Shown here: piece after piece, positions 26,020 through 33,325 of the stretch
How the letters are laid out: each line of letters opens with the position of its first letter
How positions within the stretch are numbered: position 1 is the first letter of the stretch
DNA from: Asticcacaulis benevestitus DSM 16100 = ATCC BAA-896
GTDB taxonomy: Bacteria > Pseudomonadota > Alphaproteobacteria > Caulobacterales > Caulobacteraceae
DNA: 64,000 bases
Assembly (NCBI RefSeq): GCF_000376105.1
Contig: NZ_AQWM01000002.1
Coordinates: 124,001 to 188,000 of the forward strand
Direction of reading: 5' to 3'
Position numbers and translations under genes: made by a program
Notes under the pieces: model-generated
Seen by the model: only the letters and a program-made list of their open reading frames with translations
The model's database searches: none
What the model was told of the DNA's origin: nothing

Positions 26020-26247
26020 TTGCTTAAGCGCAAGGCGATCGCCGGGCTGGATGGCTTGCGCGCCCTGTGCATCCTGCCGATCTATTTCGGCATCCTGCTG
26101 GCGGTATGGCTATTAGGAGAGGTCTCACCGCAAGACGAGCAATACCTCGGCCTGCTCATCGCCTGCCTGACCTACCTCCTGATAGAGCTCTCCTTTCTCA
26201 ACCTCAAACAAAAACCCGCGAAGCTGTCTCAGGCTTCGCGGGCTTAA
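26020..26247 (+). pseudogene. Acyltransferase-3 (OafA-like) remnant, internally deleted
   Basis: This 75-residue frame opens at TTG with RKAIAGLDGLRALCILP, the hallmark N-terminus of membrane O-acyltransferases of the acyltransferase-3 family. It then passes quickly to CLTYLLIELSFLNLKQKP, which resembles the YRLIERPFLRLK end of the same family. The roughly 280 residues in between, with the catalytic His, are missing. The end of the frame is a terminator hairpin. It is probably non-functional. A second fragment of the same family lies at 27765-27950 on the same strand. Confidence 0.6.
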
Positions 26248-26250
26248 AAT
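26210..26250. terminator. Bidirectional terminator
   Basis: CCCGCGAAGC and GCTTCGCGGG (26215-26224 and 26233-26242) form a perfect 10-bp stem. On the minus strand it is followed by five T, ideal for ending the glycine-zipper gene transcript. On the plus strand a weaker T-rich tail follows. Confidence 0.88.
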
Positions 26251-26267
26251 TTTAGGGGCCGCTCACC

Positions 26268-26804
26268 TTACCAGCGGTAGCGGTGACCGTAATAGGGGCG
26301 GTCATAACCATAGGGGCGGCGATAGACGTGGCCATAGCCATAGGACGGACGGCTGCTGTAAAAAACGGTGACATAGCCGCGCGGCGGGGGTGGCGGGGCA
26401 TAATAGCCATCGTCATAGGCGTAGTAGGCGTCCCGATAGCAGGCCACGCTATCACCGCCGACTGACGAGCCTAAAAGACCGCCGACCATGGCGCCGCCGA
26501 TCGTATTCCCGCTACGGTTCCAGCGATCAGACAGACCGTTGCCAACCATTCCGCCCAAAACAGCGCCAACAATTGTGCCGGTGGCGCGGGCGCTGGCCTG
26601 ACGCTGATAGCAGTAGCCATCGGGCTGGTCCCGCGGCAGGGTGGTGGCGCTGCGTGTGTCGCGCGCCTGATCGGCGCGACCGCGTTCATACGCCTGTTGT
26701 AACTCGACCTGGCTGTAGGGACGCATCTCCTGCGCCAGAACGGGCTGGGCCAGCATCACAAAGGCGCCGGCTGCGATGCCGCATAGTAAAAGAGGATGTT
26801 TCAT
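26268..26804 (-). CDS. Secreted glycine-zipper protein with Tyr/Pro-rich tail
   Basis: This 178-residue protein has a signal peptide (MKHPLLLCGIAAGAFVMLAQPVLAQ). The middle is a glycine-zipper outer-membrane segment of the 2TM type: GTIVGAVLGGMVGNGLSDRW and NTIGGAMVGGLLGSSVGGD. The C-terminus is rich in Tyr, Pro, Gly and Arg (YYAPPPPPRGY, then repeated YGY). Such proteins sit in the outer membrane or periplasm; no specific role can be assigned. It is monocistronic, with its own terminator. Confidence 0.8.
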   Translation of the reverse strand: MKHPLLLCGIAAGAFVMLAQPVLAQEMRPYSQVELQQAYERGRADQARDTRSATTLPRDQPDGYCYQRQASARATGTIVGAVLGGMVGNGLSDRWNRSGNTIGGAMVGGLLGSSVGGDSVACYRDAYYAYDDGYYAPPPPPRGYVTVFYSSRPSYGYGHVYRRPYGYDRPYYGHRYRW

Positions 26805-26924
26805 ACGCTCAGCTCCAACTGTAGACGGTAACGTACCCTAAAATTATGACCTTCGCATGGCCTGCCGCTTGACCTCTGTGTCATATACGGTCAGCGTGCG
26901 CCCGCTTGTAAAGGAGTACCTGAC

Positions 26925-27764
26925 ATGACGACCAAACCGGTTCTCGACCTGCATCCCGCCACGCGCGATGATATCGCCGATCTGGTGACGCGCCGCCCCG
27001 TGCCCAGCCGACGGCTCAACAATATCGGCGCCTTTCTCTTCCTCAATCACCACGGCCCGCAGACCTACGCGCCAGGCAATCGCGGCCTGCCGTTCGGCCC
27101 GCATCCGCATCGCGGCTTCGAGACCGTGACCTTCATCCTGGAAGGCGATCTGGCCCACCGCGATTCCGGCGGCCACGAGAGCGTCATTCACGCCGGCGGT
27201 GTGCAGTGGATGACGGCCGGCAGCGGTCTCGTCCACGAAGAAGTATCGCCCGAAGCCTTCAAACGCGCCGGCGGCCCGATGGAGATTCTCCAGCTCTGGG
27301 TCAACCTGCCGTCACATCTGAAAATGACCGCGCCGCGCTATACGGGCGTGCAGATAAGCCAGATTCCCACCATCGAGGCCGAAGGGGTGACGCTCAATCT
27401 CATTTCCGGCGAATGGCGCGACCTTAAAGGTGCGATTACCTCCCTGACCGGCGTCTTCATGACCACGCTCGATATGAAGACGGGCGGCCGGATCGTGTTC
27501 GACGGTCTCACTGGCCGTGATGTCTTCTGCTATGTCGTGCGCGGTGATGTCGCGGTCAATGGCACCGATGTCAGTCACTTCAACCTGGTCGAATTTGGCG
27601 AGGGCGATCTGGTCGATATCGAAGCGGTAAAAGACAGCGTGCTTCTGTTCGGACACGCCGCGCCGATCAATGAGCCAATCGTCGCGCACGGCCCCTTCGT
27701 CATGAACACCGTGCAGGAAATCCATCAGGCCTATGCCGATTATCAGGCGGGTAAGTTCGGCTAG
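26925..27764 (+). CDS. Pirin-family cupin protein
   Basis: This 279-residue bicupin starts after AAGGAG. The N-terminal cupin has the metal-binding pattern HPHRGFETVTFILEGDLAHRDS with GH downstream, as in pirins and YhhW-type quercetinases. The second cupin ends with the usual HGPFVMNTVQEIHQAYADYQAGKFG tail, so the protein is complete. The function of bacterial pirins is mostly unknown (quercetin oxidation or redox-dependent regulation). The stop codon is followed without a gap, in the same frame, by an acyltransferase-3 C-terminal fragment. Confidence 0.9.
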   Translation: MTTKPVLDLHPATRDDIADLVTRRPVPSRRLNNIGAFLFLNHHGPQTYAPGNRGLPFGPHPHRGFETVTFILEGDLAHRDSGGHESVIHAGGVQWMTAGSGLVHEEVSPEAFKRAGGPMEILQLWVNLPSHLKMTAPRYTGVQISQIPTIEAEGVTLNLISGEWRDLKGAITSLTGVFMTTLDMKTGGRIVFDGLTGRDVFCYVVRGDVAVNGTDVSHFNLVEFGEGDLVDIEAVKDSVLLFGHAAPINEPIVAHGPFVMNTVQEIHQAYADYQAGKFG

Positions 27765-27950
27765 TTGCGGCTGTTCGTGCCGGGAAAATACTGGGAACGC
27801 CTTCTTGTTGGCTTTTCAATGTTTTCCATCGTGCCTGTCACCCTGGTCATCGCCACCCTGTCCTACGCCTATTACGAGCGCCCGTTCCTGAAGATGCGCA
27901 AGGGCTGGAACCCGTTCCGGCCGACGGTCAAGGCGACGGCCGCGGACTAA
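27765..27950 (+). pseudogene. Acyltransferase-3 C-terminal fragment
   Basis: The 61 codons immediately after the pirin stop, in the same frame, read YWERLLVGFSMFSIVPVTLV and then ATLSYAYYERPFLKMRKGW. This is the last transmembrane helix and the YxxERPFL signature of OafA-type O-acyltransferases. There is no ribosome site or ATG; TTG is the first codon. It is probably the tail of a deleted gene whose head may be the remnant at 26020. It may still be translated only by stop-codon read-through, which I consider unlikely. Confidence 0.6.
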
Positions 27951-27992
27951 TACCCGCCCGAGCCGGTGCGAGGCAGCCACGCGGCGTTTGAG

Positions 27993-29045
27993 CTAAAGAG
28001 AGATCATGTCGTCGGCGAGCGGCTCACCGCGCATCAGGTCACGGCTGGCCGCCTTGCCGACCACGTCCCACAGGCGTGAGGGCGGCAGCCCGAGGCCGGG
28101 CCGGATCGAGCGTATATTGTCCTTGGTCAGCGCCTCGCCGGCCTTGACGTCCTTCACCACATAGAGCGAGCGCCGGAAGGTTTTCGAACCCTGCTCGGTG
28201 CCGAGCGTCTCATAATGGACGCGACCCAGCGCCCGCCAGGCGTCCTTGCAGTCACGCACCAGCGCCGCGAACTCGGCAGGTTCCAGCGAAAAGCCGGAAT
28301 CAGGACCGCCGTCCGCGCGGGCGAGGGTAAAGTGCTTTTCGATCACACAGCCGCCCACCGCCACCGACGCCACGCTGGCCGCCGTGCCGAAAGTATGGTC
28401 GGACAGACCCGAGACGCAGCCGAACTTGCGGCCAAGATCGGGCACGGTGCGGACATTGGCGTCAGCGATATTGGCCGGATATTCCGATACACAATGCAAC
28501 AAGATGATCTCGCCGGTGCCGAACTTGCGCGCGGTCTGGACCGCCGCATCGATCTCACGCGCATTGGCCATGCCTGTCGACATGATCATGGGCTTGCCCT
28601 GTTGCGCCACGTAAGCGACGAGCGGCAGATCAACCAGTTCGAACGAGGCAATCTTGTAGGCCGGCGCCTCAAGCCCCGCCAGCAGATCAACCGCTGTTTC
28701 ATCGAAGGGCGATGAAAACATCGTCACGCCGTGTTTTTTAGCCCGCTCGAACAGCGCCGGATGCCAGTCCCACGGTGTGTGGGCTTCCTCATACAGTTCG
28801 TAAAGCGAACGGCCGTCCCACGGGCCGCCATGAAGATAAAACTCCGGCCGGTCAGAATCCAGGGTGATGGTGTCAGCGGTATAGGTCTGGAGCTTGATGG
28901 CGTCACAGCCGGTCTCGGCCGCCGCATCGATCATTTTCAGGGCGCGATCGAGCGAGCCGTTGTGATTGCCGGAGAGTTCGCAAATGATATAGGGCTCATG
29001 ATCGGCGCCGATCTTGCGGCCATCAATAACAACTTCCAGACTCAT
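27993..29045 (-). CDS. pseI: Pseudaminic acid synthase PseI
   Basis: This 350-residue enzyme condenses 2,4-diacetamido-2,4,6-trideoxy-L-altrose with phosphoenolpyruvate. It has the NeuB TIM-barrel (ICELSGNHNGSLDRALKMI, IKLQTYTADTITLD, SSPFDETAVDLL, LHCVSEYPA, LSDHTFG, EKHFTL) and a C-terminal SAF antifreeze-like domain (RRSLYVVKDVKAGEALTKDNI). The insertion GGPWDGRSLYELYEEAHTPWDWH is specific to PseI rather than NeuB. The ATG overlaps the pseC stop by four bases, so the two are coupled. Confidence 0.94.
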   Translation of the reverse strand: MSLEVVIDGRKIGADHEPYIICELSGNHNGSLDRALKMIDAAAETGCDAIKLQTYTADTITLDSDRPEFYLHGGPWDGRSLYELYEEAHTPWDWHPALFERAKKHGVTMFSSPFDETAVDLLAGLEAPAYKIASFELVDLPLVAYVAQQGKPMIMSTGMANAREIDAAVQTARKFGTGEIILLHCVSEYPANIADANVRTVPDLGRKFGCVSGLSDHTFGTAASVASVAVGGCVIEKHFTLARADGGPDSGFSLEPAEFAALVRDCKDAWRALGRVHYETLGTEQGSKTFRRSLYVVKDVKAGEALTKDNIRSIRPGLGLPPSRLWDVVGKAASRDLMRGEPLADDMISL

Positions 29046-30229
29046 CCCAGCACCTCACGCAACGCCTCAATGACCCGCGCCGGGTCATCATCGCTCATGT
29101 CAGCATAAAGCGGTAAAGAGAGTGTGTTTTGATAGAAACAATCAGCGCCTGGCAGCGCACGCTGCGCCAGCGCATGGGTCTGCCACCACGGCTGGCGATG
29201 CACCGGAATGTAGTGCACCTGGGTGCCGATGCCGCGTTCGCGTAAACCAGACATGACGGCCGCGCGCGTGGTGCCGAGACCCGCGAAATCGATGTTCACC
29301 GCGAAAAGATGGAACACCGCATCATGCTCCGAAGACTTCCAGTTTACCGGAATGTTCGTTTCTTCCAGTGCGGCTTGATAGGCCCTGACCAGGGTTTTGC
29401 GGCGGCCTGCGAAGTCCGGCAAACGCTGCAATTGCGACAGGCCGAGCGCACAATTCAGGTCCGGCAAACGATAGTTATAACCAAGGCATTGCTGCTCATA
29501 GACCCACGGGCCGGTATCGCCTTCGCCGTCATAACGCAGACCTACGAAATGCACCGGATCGCGCTCGATTCCGTGTGAACGCAAGGCGCGCAGGCGTTTC
29601 GCCAGCACCGGATCATGGGTGGTGATCGCCCCGCCCTCGCCGGTGGTCAGGGTCTTGACGGGGTGGAATGAAAAGCAGGCCATGTTGGAGGCCTGACAAC
29701 TGCCGACAGCCCCTTGCGGCCCCACCGTGCCGATGGCGTGGCAGGCGTCTTCGATAACGAACGAACCGCGCGCGCCGCATACGTCATGAATATGAGAAAG
29801 ATCGACGGGCCGGCCGGCATAATGAACCGGAATGACCCCACCGAGACGATAACCATGATGGTCGCGCTCCAGGATTTTAAGCGCATCATCGAAGCTTTCA
29901 TCGGTGATCAGGCCGGTGACCGGATCGACATCGGCGAAGATCACCGGCGCACCGCAGTAGGCGACACAATTGGCCGAGGCGGCGAAAGTGATGGCCGGCA
30001 CGATCACCGCGCAGCGCGCCGACAGTTCCTCGGTCATGACCGCCAGATGCAGGGCCGCCGTGCCATTGGCAACCACCACGGCCTCCTTGGCGCCCACGGC
30101 ATCGGCCAGCGCCTTTTCGAAGCGCTCGACCAGAGGGCCGGTGGTCAGGAAATCGGAGCGCAGAGCCGCCACGACCGCCTCAATATCGGCCTCGCTGATC
30201 GACTGGCGGCCATAGGGAAGAAAGGTCAT
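29042..30229 (-). CDS. pseC: UDP-4-keto-6-deoxy-AltNAc aminotransferase PseC
   Basis: This 395-residue PLP aminotransferase performs the second step of pseudaminic acid synthesis. It starts at MTFLPYGRQSISEADIEAVV, the usual PseC N-terminus. VVANGTAALHLAV is the cofactor loop, IEDACHAIGT holds the PLP aspartate and SFHPVKTLTTGEGGA the Schiff-base lysine. GYNYRLPDLNCALGLSQL follows. The stop overlaps pseI. Upstream, 184 bases separate it from pseB, almost entirely filled by a large inverted repeat, so pseB and pseC may not be translated equally. Confidence 0.94.
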   Translation of the reverse strand: MTFLPYGRQSISEADIEAVVAALRSDFLTTGPLVERFEKALADAVGAKEAVVVANGTAALHLAVMTEELSARCAVIVPAITFAASANCVAYCGAPVIFADVDPVTGLITDESFDDALKILERDHHGYRLGGVIPVHYAGRPVDLSHIHDVCGARGSFVIEDACHAIGTVGPQGAVGSCQASNMACFSFHPVKTLTTGEGGAITTHDPVLAKRLRALRSHGIERDPVHFVGLRYDGEGDTGPWVYEQQCLGYNYRLPDLNCALGLSQLQRLPDFAGRRKTLVRAYQAALEETNIPVNWKSSEHDAVFHLFAVNIDFAGLGTTRAAVMSGLRERGIGTQVHYIPVHRQPWWQTHALAQRALPGADCFYQNTLSLPLYADMSDDDPARVIEALREVLG

Positions 30230-30230
30230 C

Positions 30231-30400
30231 TTTTCCTCCCCTGCGAAGCGGGGGAGGTGGCAGCGCGAGGTCCGCAGGACCGGTGTCGCTGTCGGAGGGG
30301 GTAAGCCGCGCTAACAAAAACGCCCCCTCCGTCTCGACGCGCTACGCTTGCTCGACACCTCTCTCGGAACGAAGGTTCCCGCTTCGCAGGGGAGGAAAAA
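30231..30400. repeat. Large palindromic repeat, family B, copy 1 (between pseB and pseC)
   Basis: The ends form perfect terminal inverted repeats of about 22 bases: TTCCTCCCCTGCGAAGCGGG at the left and CCCGCTTCGCAGGGGAGGAA at the right. Inside are a GGAGGGGG block and a CCCCCTCC block that also pair. A related copy is at 43314-43466. The element is about 170 bases long, codes for nothing obvious, and could fold into one long hairpin. Confidence 0.85.
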
Positions 30401-30413
30401 GTGAAACAAACCC

Positions 30414-31466
30414 TCACGACAGATACGCCTTCATCATGTCCTTGATGCCTGTGGCGTCCAGACGTTCTTCATTGTTGTCGCTGGCATAGGAGAAGCCCTC
30501 ATCGACCTTCCTGATGCCGCGCACCTTGGAGAAGCTCTTGCGGGTATATTCGGCGAATTCGGGCTCGATGACATAGCGGTCGTCGAGCTCGTAGGTCGAG
30601 CGGGAGTCATCGGCCGAGATCATCATCTCGTGCAGCTTCTCACCGGGACGGATGCCGATAACCGTCTGGGTGGCCTCCGGCGCCATGGCGGTGGCCAGAT
30701 CGGTGACCAGGGTCGCTGGGATCTTCGGCACAAAAATCTCACCGCCCTGTGTCAGCTCCAGACAGGACAGGACAAAGGCCACGCCCTGATCGAGCGAGAT
30801 CCAGAAGCGCGTCATGCGGGGATCGGTGATCGGCAGGTCAGTCGCGCCTTTTTCCAGCAGGCGCTTGAAGAAGGGCACCACTGAACCGCGCGAACCGACG
30901 ACATTGCCATAGCGCACCACGCAGAAACGCGTACCGATATCACCCGACATATTGTTGGCGGCGACGAAGATCTTGTCAGAGGCCAGTTTGGTGGCGCCGT
31001 AGAGATTGATCGGCGAGCATGCCTTGTCGGTGGAGAGCGCCACCACCTTCTTCACGTGGGCGGCAAACGCGGCGGCCACCACATTCTCCGCACCATTGAT
31101 ATTAGTGGCGATACATTCCGACGGGTTATATTCAGCCGCCGGCACCTGCTTCAGCGCCGCCGCATGGATGACGAGATCGACGCCGCGAAAGGCCATGTTC
31201 AGGCGGTCGCGGTCGCGCACATCGCCCAGGAAGAAGCGCATCTTCGACATTTTCACCTTGTCAAAGCGCTCTTCCAGCTCGTTCTTCATCTCGTATTGCT
31301 TGAGTTCGTCACGTGACAGGATGATCACCTTGCGCGGATCATATGTCTCCAGCAGGGTCTGGACCATGCGGCGGCCGAACGAGCCGGTGCCGCCGGTGAT
31401 CAGCACGACCTTGTTCTTGACCGGATCGGTCTGTGGCGAGAAATCACGATGAAGAAGTGCGGTCAT
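30414..31466 (-). CDS. pseB: UDP-GlcNAc 4,6-dehydratase (inverting) PseB
   Basis: This SDR-fold enzyme of 350 residues, FlmA in Caulobacter, converts UDP-GlcNAc to the 5-inverted 4-keto-6-deoxy sugar, the first step to pseudaminic acid. ITGGTGSFGRRMVQTL is the NADP site, LSTDKACSPINLYGATKLASDK holds the catalytic region with YxxxK replaced in context by LYGATK, and MTRFWISLDQGV follows. I chose the second ATG (MTALLHRDF), because AAGG is spaced six bases from it; a seven-residue longer form is possible. A TTAA-N7-TTAA site lies about 65 bases upstream. Confidence 0.93.
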   Translation of the reverse strand: MTALLHRDFSPQTDPVKNKVVLITGGTGSFGRRMVQTLLETYDPRKVIILSRDELKQYEMKNELEERFDKVKMSKMRFFLGDVRDRDRLNMAFRGVDLVIHAAALKQVPAAEYNPSECIATNINGAENVVAAAFAAHVKKVVALSTDKACSPINLYGATKLASDKIFVAANNMSGDIGTRFCVVRYGNVVGSRGSVVPFFKRLLEKGATDLPITDPRMTRFWISLDQGVAFVLSCLELTQGGEIFVPKIPATLVTDLATAMAPEATQTVIGIRPGEKLHEMMISADDSRSTYELDDRYVIEPEFAEYTRKSFSKVRGIRKVDEGFSYASDNNEERLDATGIKDMMKAYLS

Positions 31467-31530
31467 CTGGCGCCTTGATACTGACATCCGGACGCGATCC
31501 GTCCGTGGCCGGCAGTTTGCCCGTGTGCGG

Positions 31531-31545
31531 TTAAAGCGGCGTTAA
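31531..31545 (-). promoter_or_regulatory. Putative CtrA-binding site upstream of pseB
   Basis: TTAA at 31531-31534 and TTAA at 31542-31545 are separated by exactly seven bases, the CtrA consensus TTAA-N7-TTAA. Two more TTAA half-sites follow at 31555 and 31564. CtrA is the cell-cycle regulator that switches on flagellar genes in Caulobacter, so control of a flagellin-glycosylation gene is plausible. Confidence 0.5.
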
Positions 31546-31583
31546 CTATGATTGTTAATGGAGATTAACAACGCACTGATCTC

Positions 31584-32348
31584 TCAGGCAATCGAGCGGC
31601 GACGCCATACATCGCGTAAGGCTTGCGGTATAAGCCACCACGGTTCGATGAAATAGCGCTCGAAAAGGCGCTGAGGCTCATGGAAGAACCTGACCAGCCA
31701 TTCGATGCCGAGCTGGCCCGTCCAGCGCGGCGGCGTGTACATGACGCCAGCCTCATAATCAAAGGCGGCCCCGACCGGCAGGATGACGCAATCGGGCAGG
31801 CGCTCAAGATTAGCGAGAATCCATGTTTCCTGGCGCGGCATGCCCATCCCGACCAGCAGGACGTCCGGACGTTTCGCCTTCAGATCAGCCAGAAGGGCGT
31901 CGTTATCCGCCCCTTTCATGTCGAAAAAGCCGGTATGCAGGTCGAGATGCACCTTCGGAAAACGCCCAAGGATCGCCGCCTTTGAGGCGTCATTGTGCGC
32001 GGCCTCACCACCGACATGATAGACACGCCAGTTATGCGTTTGCGCCAGCGCCCAGAAATCTTCGCGGAAATCGAGATAGGTGCAGCGATGATCACGCGAT
32101 ACCGGATGGCCCATGAGTTTGGCCCAGGCGATCATCGGCGTCGAATCGATCTCGATCAGATCGGCCTTTTCGTAAAAGGCACGCATGTCGGCGCGCTTCT
32201 GAAACAGATAAAGGCTGTGCAGGTTGTGATTGGCCACGATGGCGCGCTCCTTCGCCGCCACCTTGCGGCCAACGAACTCCATCACACAGGCAGGGGTCAC
32301 TCTATCGACCTCAGCCCCTAAAAGCGAAAAGCGGCATGGTGTTTCCAT
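31584..32348 (-). CDS. WecG/TagA/CpsF-family glycosyltransferase (GT26)
   Basis: This 254-residue enzyme would transfer a sugar (often N-acetylmannosaminuronate or a related residue) to a lipid-linked acceptor. Family motifs are ANHNLHSLYLF, EIDSTPMIAW, LVGMGMPRQETWI and VGAAFDYEAG, with the C-terminal GIEWLVRFFHEPQRLFERY. The length is typical. It lies just upstream of pseB in the same direction, 118 bases away, with CtrA-type sites between. It may act in holdfast, exopolysaccharide or another surface glycan; a direct link to the Pse genes is only positional. Confidence 0.9.
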   Translation of the reverse strand: METPCRFSLLGAEVDRVTPACVMEFVGRKVAAKERAIVANHNLHSLYLFQKRADMRAFYEKADLIEIDSTPMIAWAKLMGHPVSRDHRCTYLDFREDFWALAQTHNWRVYHVGGEAAHNDASKAAILGRFPKVHLDLHTGFFDMKGADNDALLADLKAKRPDVLLVGMGMPRQETWILANLERLPDCVILPVGAAFDYEAGVMYTPPRWTGQLGIEWLVRFFHEPQRLFERYFIEPWWLIPQALRDVWRRRSIA

Positions 32349-32405
32349 GCCGCCAATCTAAACCCGTAACTTTGATATTCCCTCAAAAAACAGGGTAAAT
32401 AAGTC

Positions 32406-33080
32406 TTATTCCACCGGGCGCAGGGTGATCTCAACGCGACGGTTCTTGGCGCGGCCTTCAGCGGTATCATTGCTGGCGATCGGGCGCGTTTCACCCATGC
32501 CGGCGACATAGATACGCTCGCTCTTGACCTTGCGCGCCACCAGATAGCCGGCCGTAGCGTTGGCGCGGCGCTCGGACAGGTCGAGGTTAAACGCGTCCGA
32601 ACCCTGGCTGTCGGCATGGCCGACCACGTCGATATAGGTCGAAGGATACTGGTTCAGGATGGTGGCGACGTCATCGAGCACCGGCAGGAAAGAACCGGCG
32701 ATATCGGCGCTGCCGGTCGAGAAGGTCACATCCGACGGCAGGTTCAGGATGATGTTGTCTCCTTGACGGGTGACATAGACGCCGCGCGATTCCAGTTGGG
32801 CGCGCAGGTCCTTGGATTGGCGATCCATATAGGCGCCAACGCCCGCACCGGCCAGCGCGCCGATACCGGCGCCAATGACGGCGTTCTTGCGGCGGTCGTT
32901 CTTGTTGGACAGGGCGCCCAATACGGCGCCTGCGCCTGCGCCGATCAGGGCGCCGGACTTGGTCTTGCTGCTCGTCTTGACGCCATTGCTGGTATCGACG
33001 GTTTCACAACCAGCCAGCAGAAAGGCCGCGCCGGTCAGGGCCAGAACCACGTTACGGCTCGACAGATTGAAAGTACGCAT
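32406..33080 (-). CDS. OmpA-family outer-membrane lipoprotein (YiaD-like)
   Basis: This 224-residue lipoprotein has lipobox LLAGC (Cys near residue 25). It contains glycine-zipper segments (GALIGAGAGAVLGAL and NAVIGAGIGALAGAGVGAYM) and then a C-terminal OmpA domain that binds peptidoglycan: STYIDVVGHADSQGSDAFNLDLSERRANA and GETRPIASNDTAEGRAKNRRVEI. It probably anchors the outer membrane to the wall. It is monocistronic; 245 bases upstream of it show no other gene. Confidence 0.9.
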   Translation of the reverse strand: MRTFNLSSRNVVLALTGAAFLLAGCETVDTSNGVKTSSKTKSGALIGAGAGAVLGALSNKNDRRKNAVIGAGIGALAGAGVGAYMDRQSKDLRAQLESRGVYVTRQGDNIILNLPSDVTFSTGSADIAGSFLPVLDDVATILNQYPSTYIDVVGHADSQGSDAFNLDLSERRANATAGYLVARKVKSERIYVAGMGETRPIASNDTAEGRAKNRRVEITLRPVE

Positions 33081-33325
33081 TGAATAACTCCTCAGATGTA
33101 TGTTTTCGACCGCGTTCGGCGGTCAGCCTTAAAATGGCGGGGCCAAATTCAGGTCAGCCTCTCAGCCATCGCACAGGACGGGTAAGGGGGCTGGCAGGAA
33201 GACCGCGCGGATTCGTTAGGATTTCATAAGGCCATGGTGTTGATCCACAGGCGCAAACAAAACTCACGGGTAAGCTTTACAGATAACCGCCTGAACACAG
33301 CATGAAGGCATAGATAGGGCGAAGG

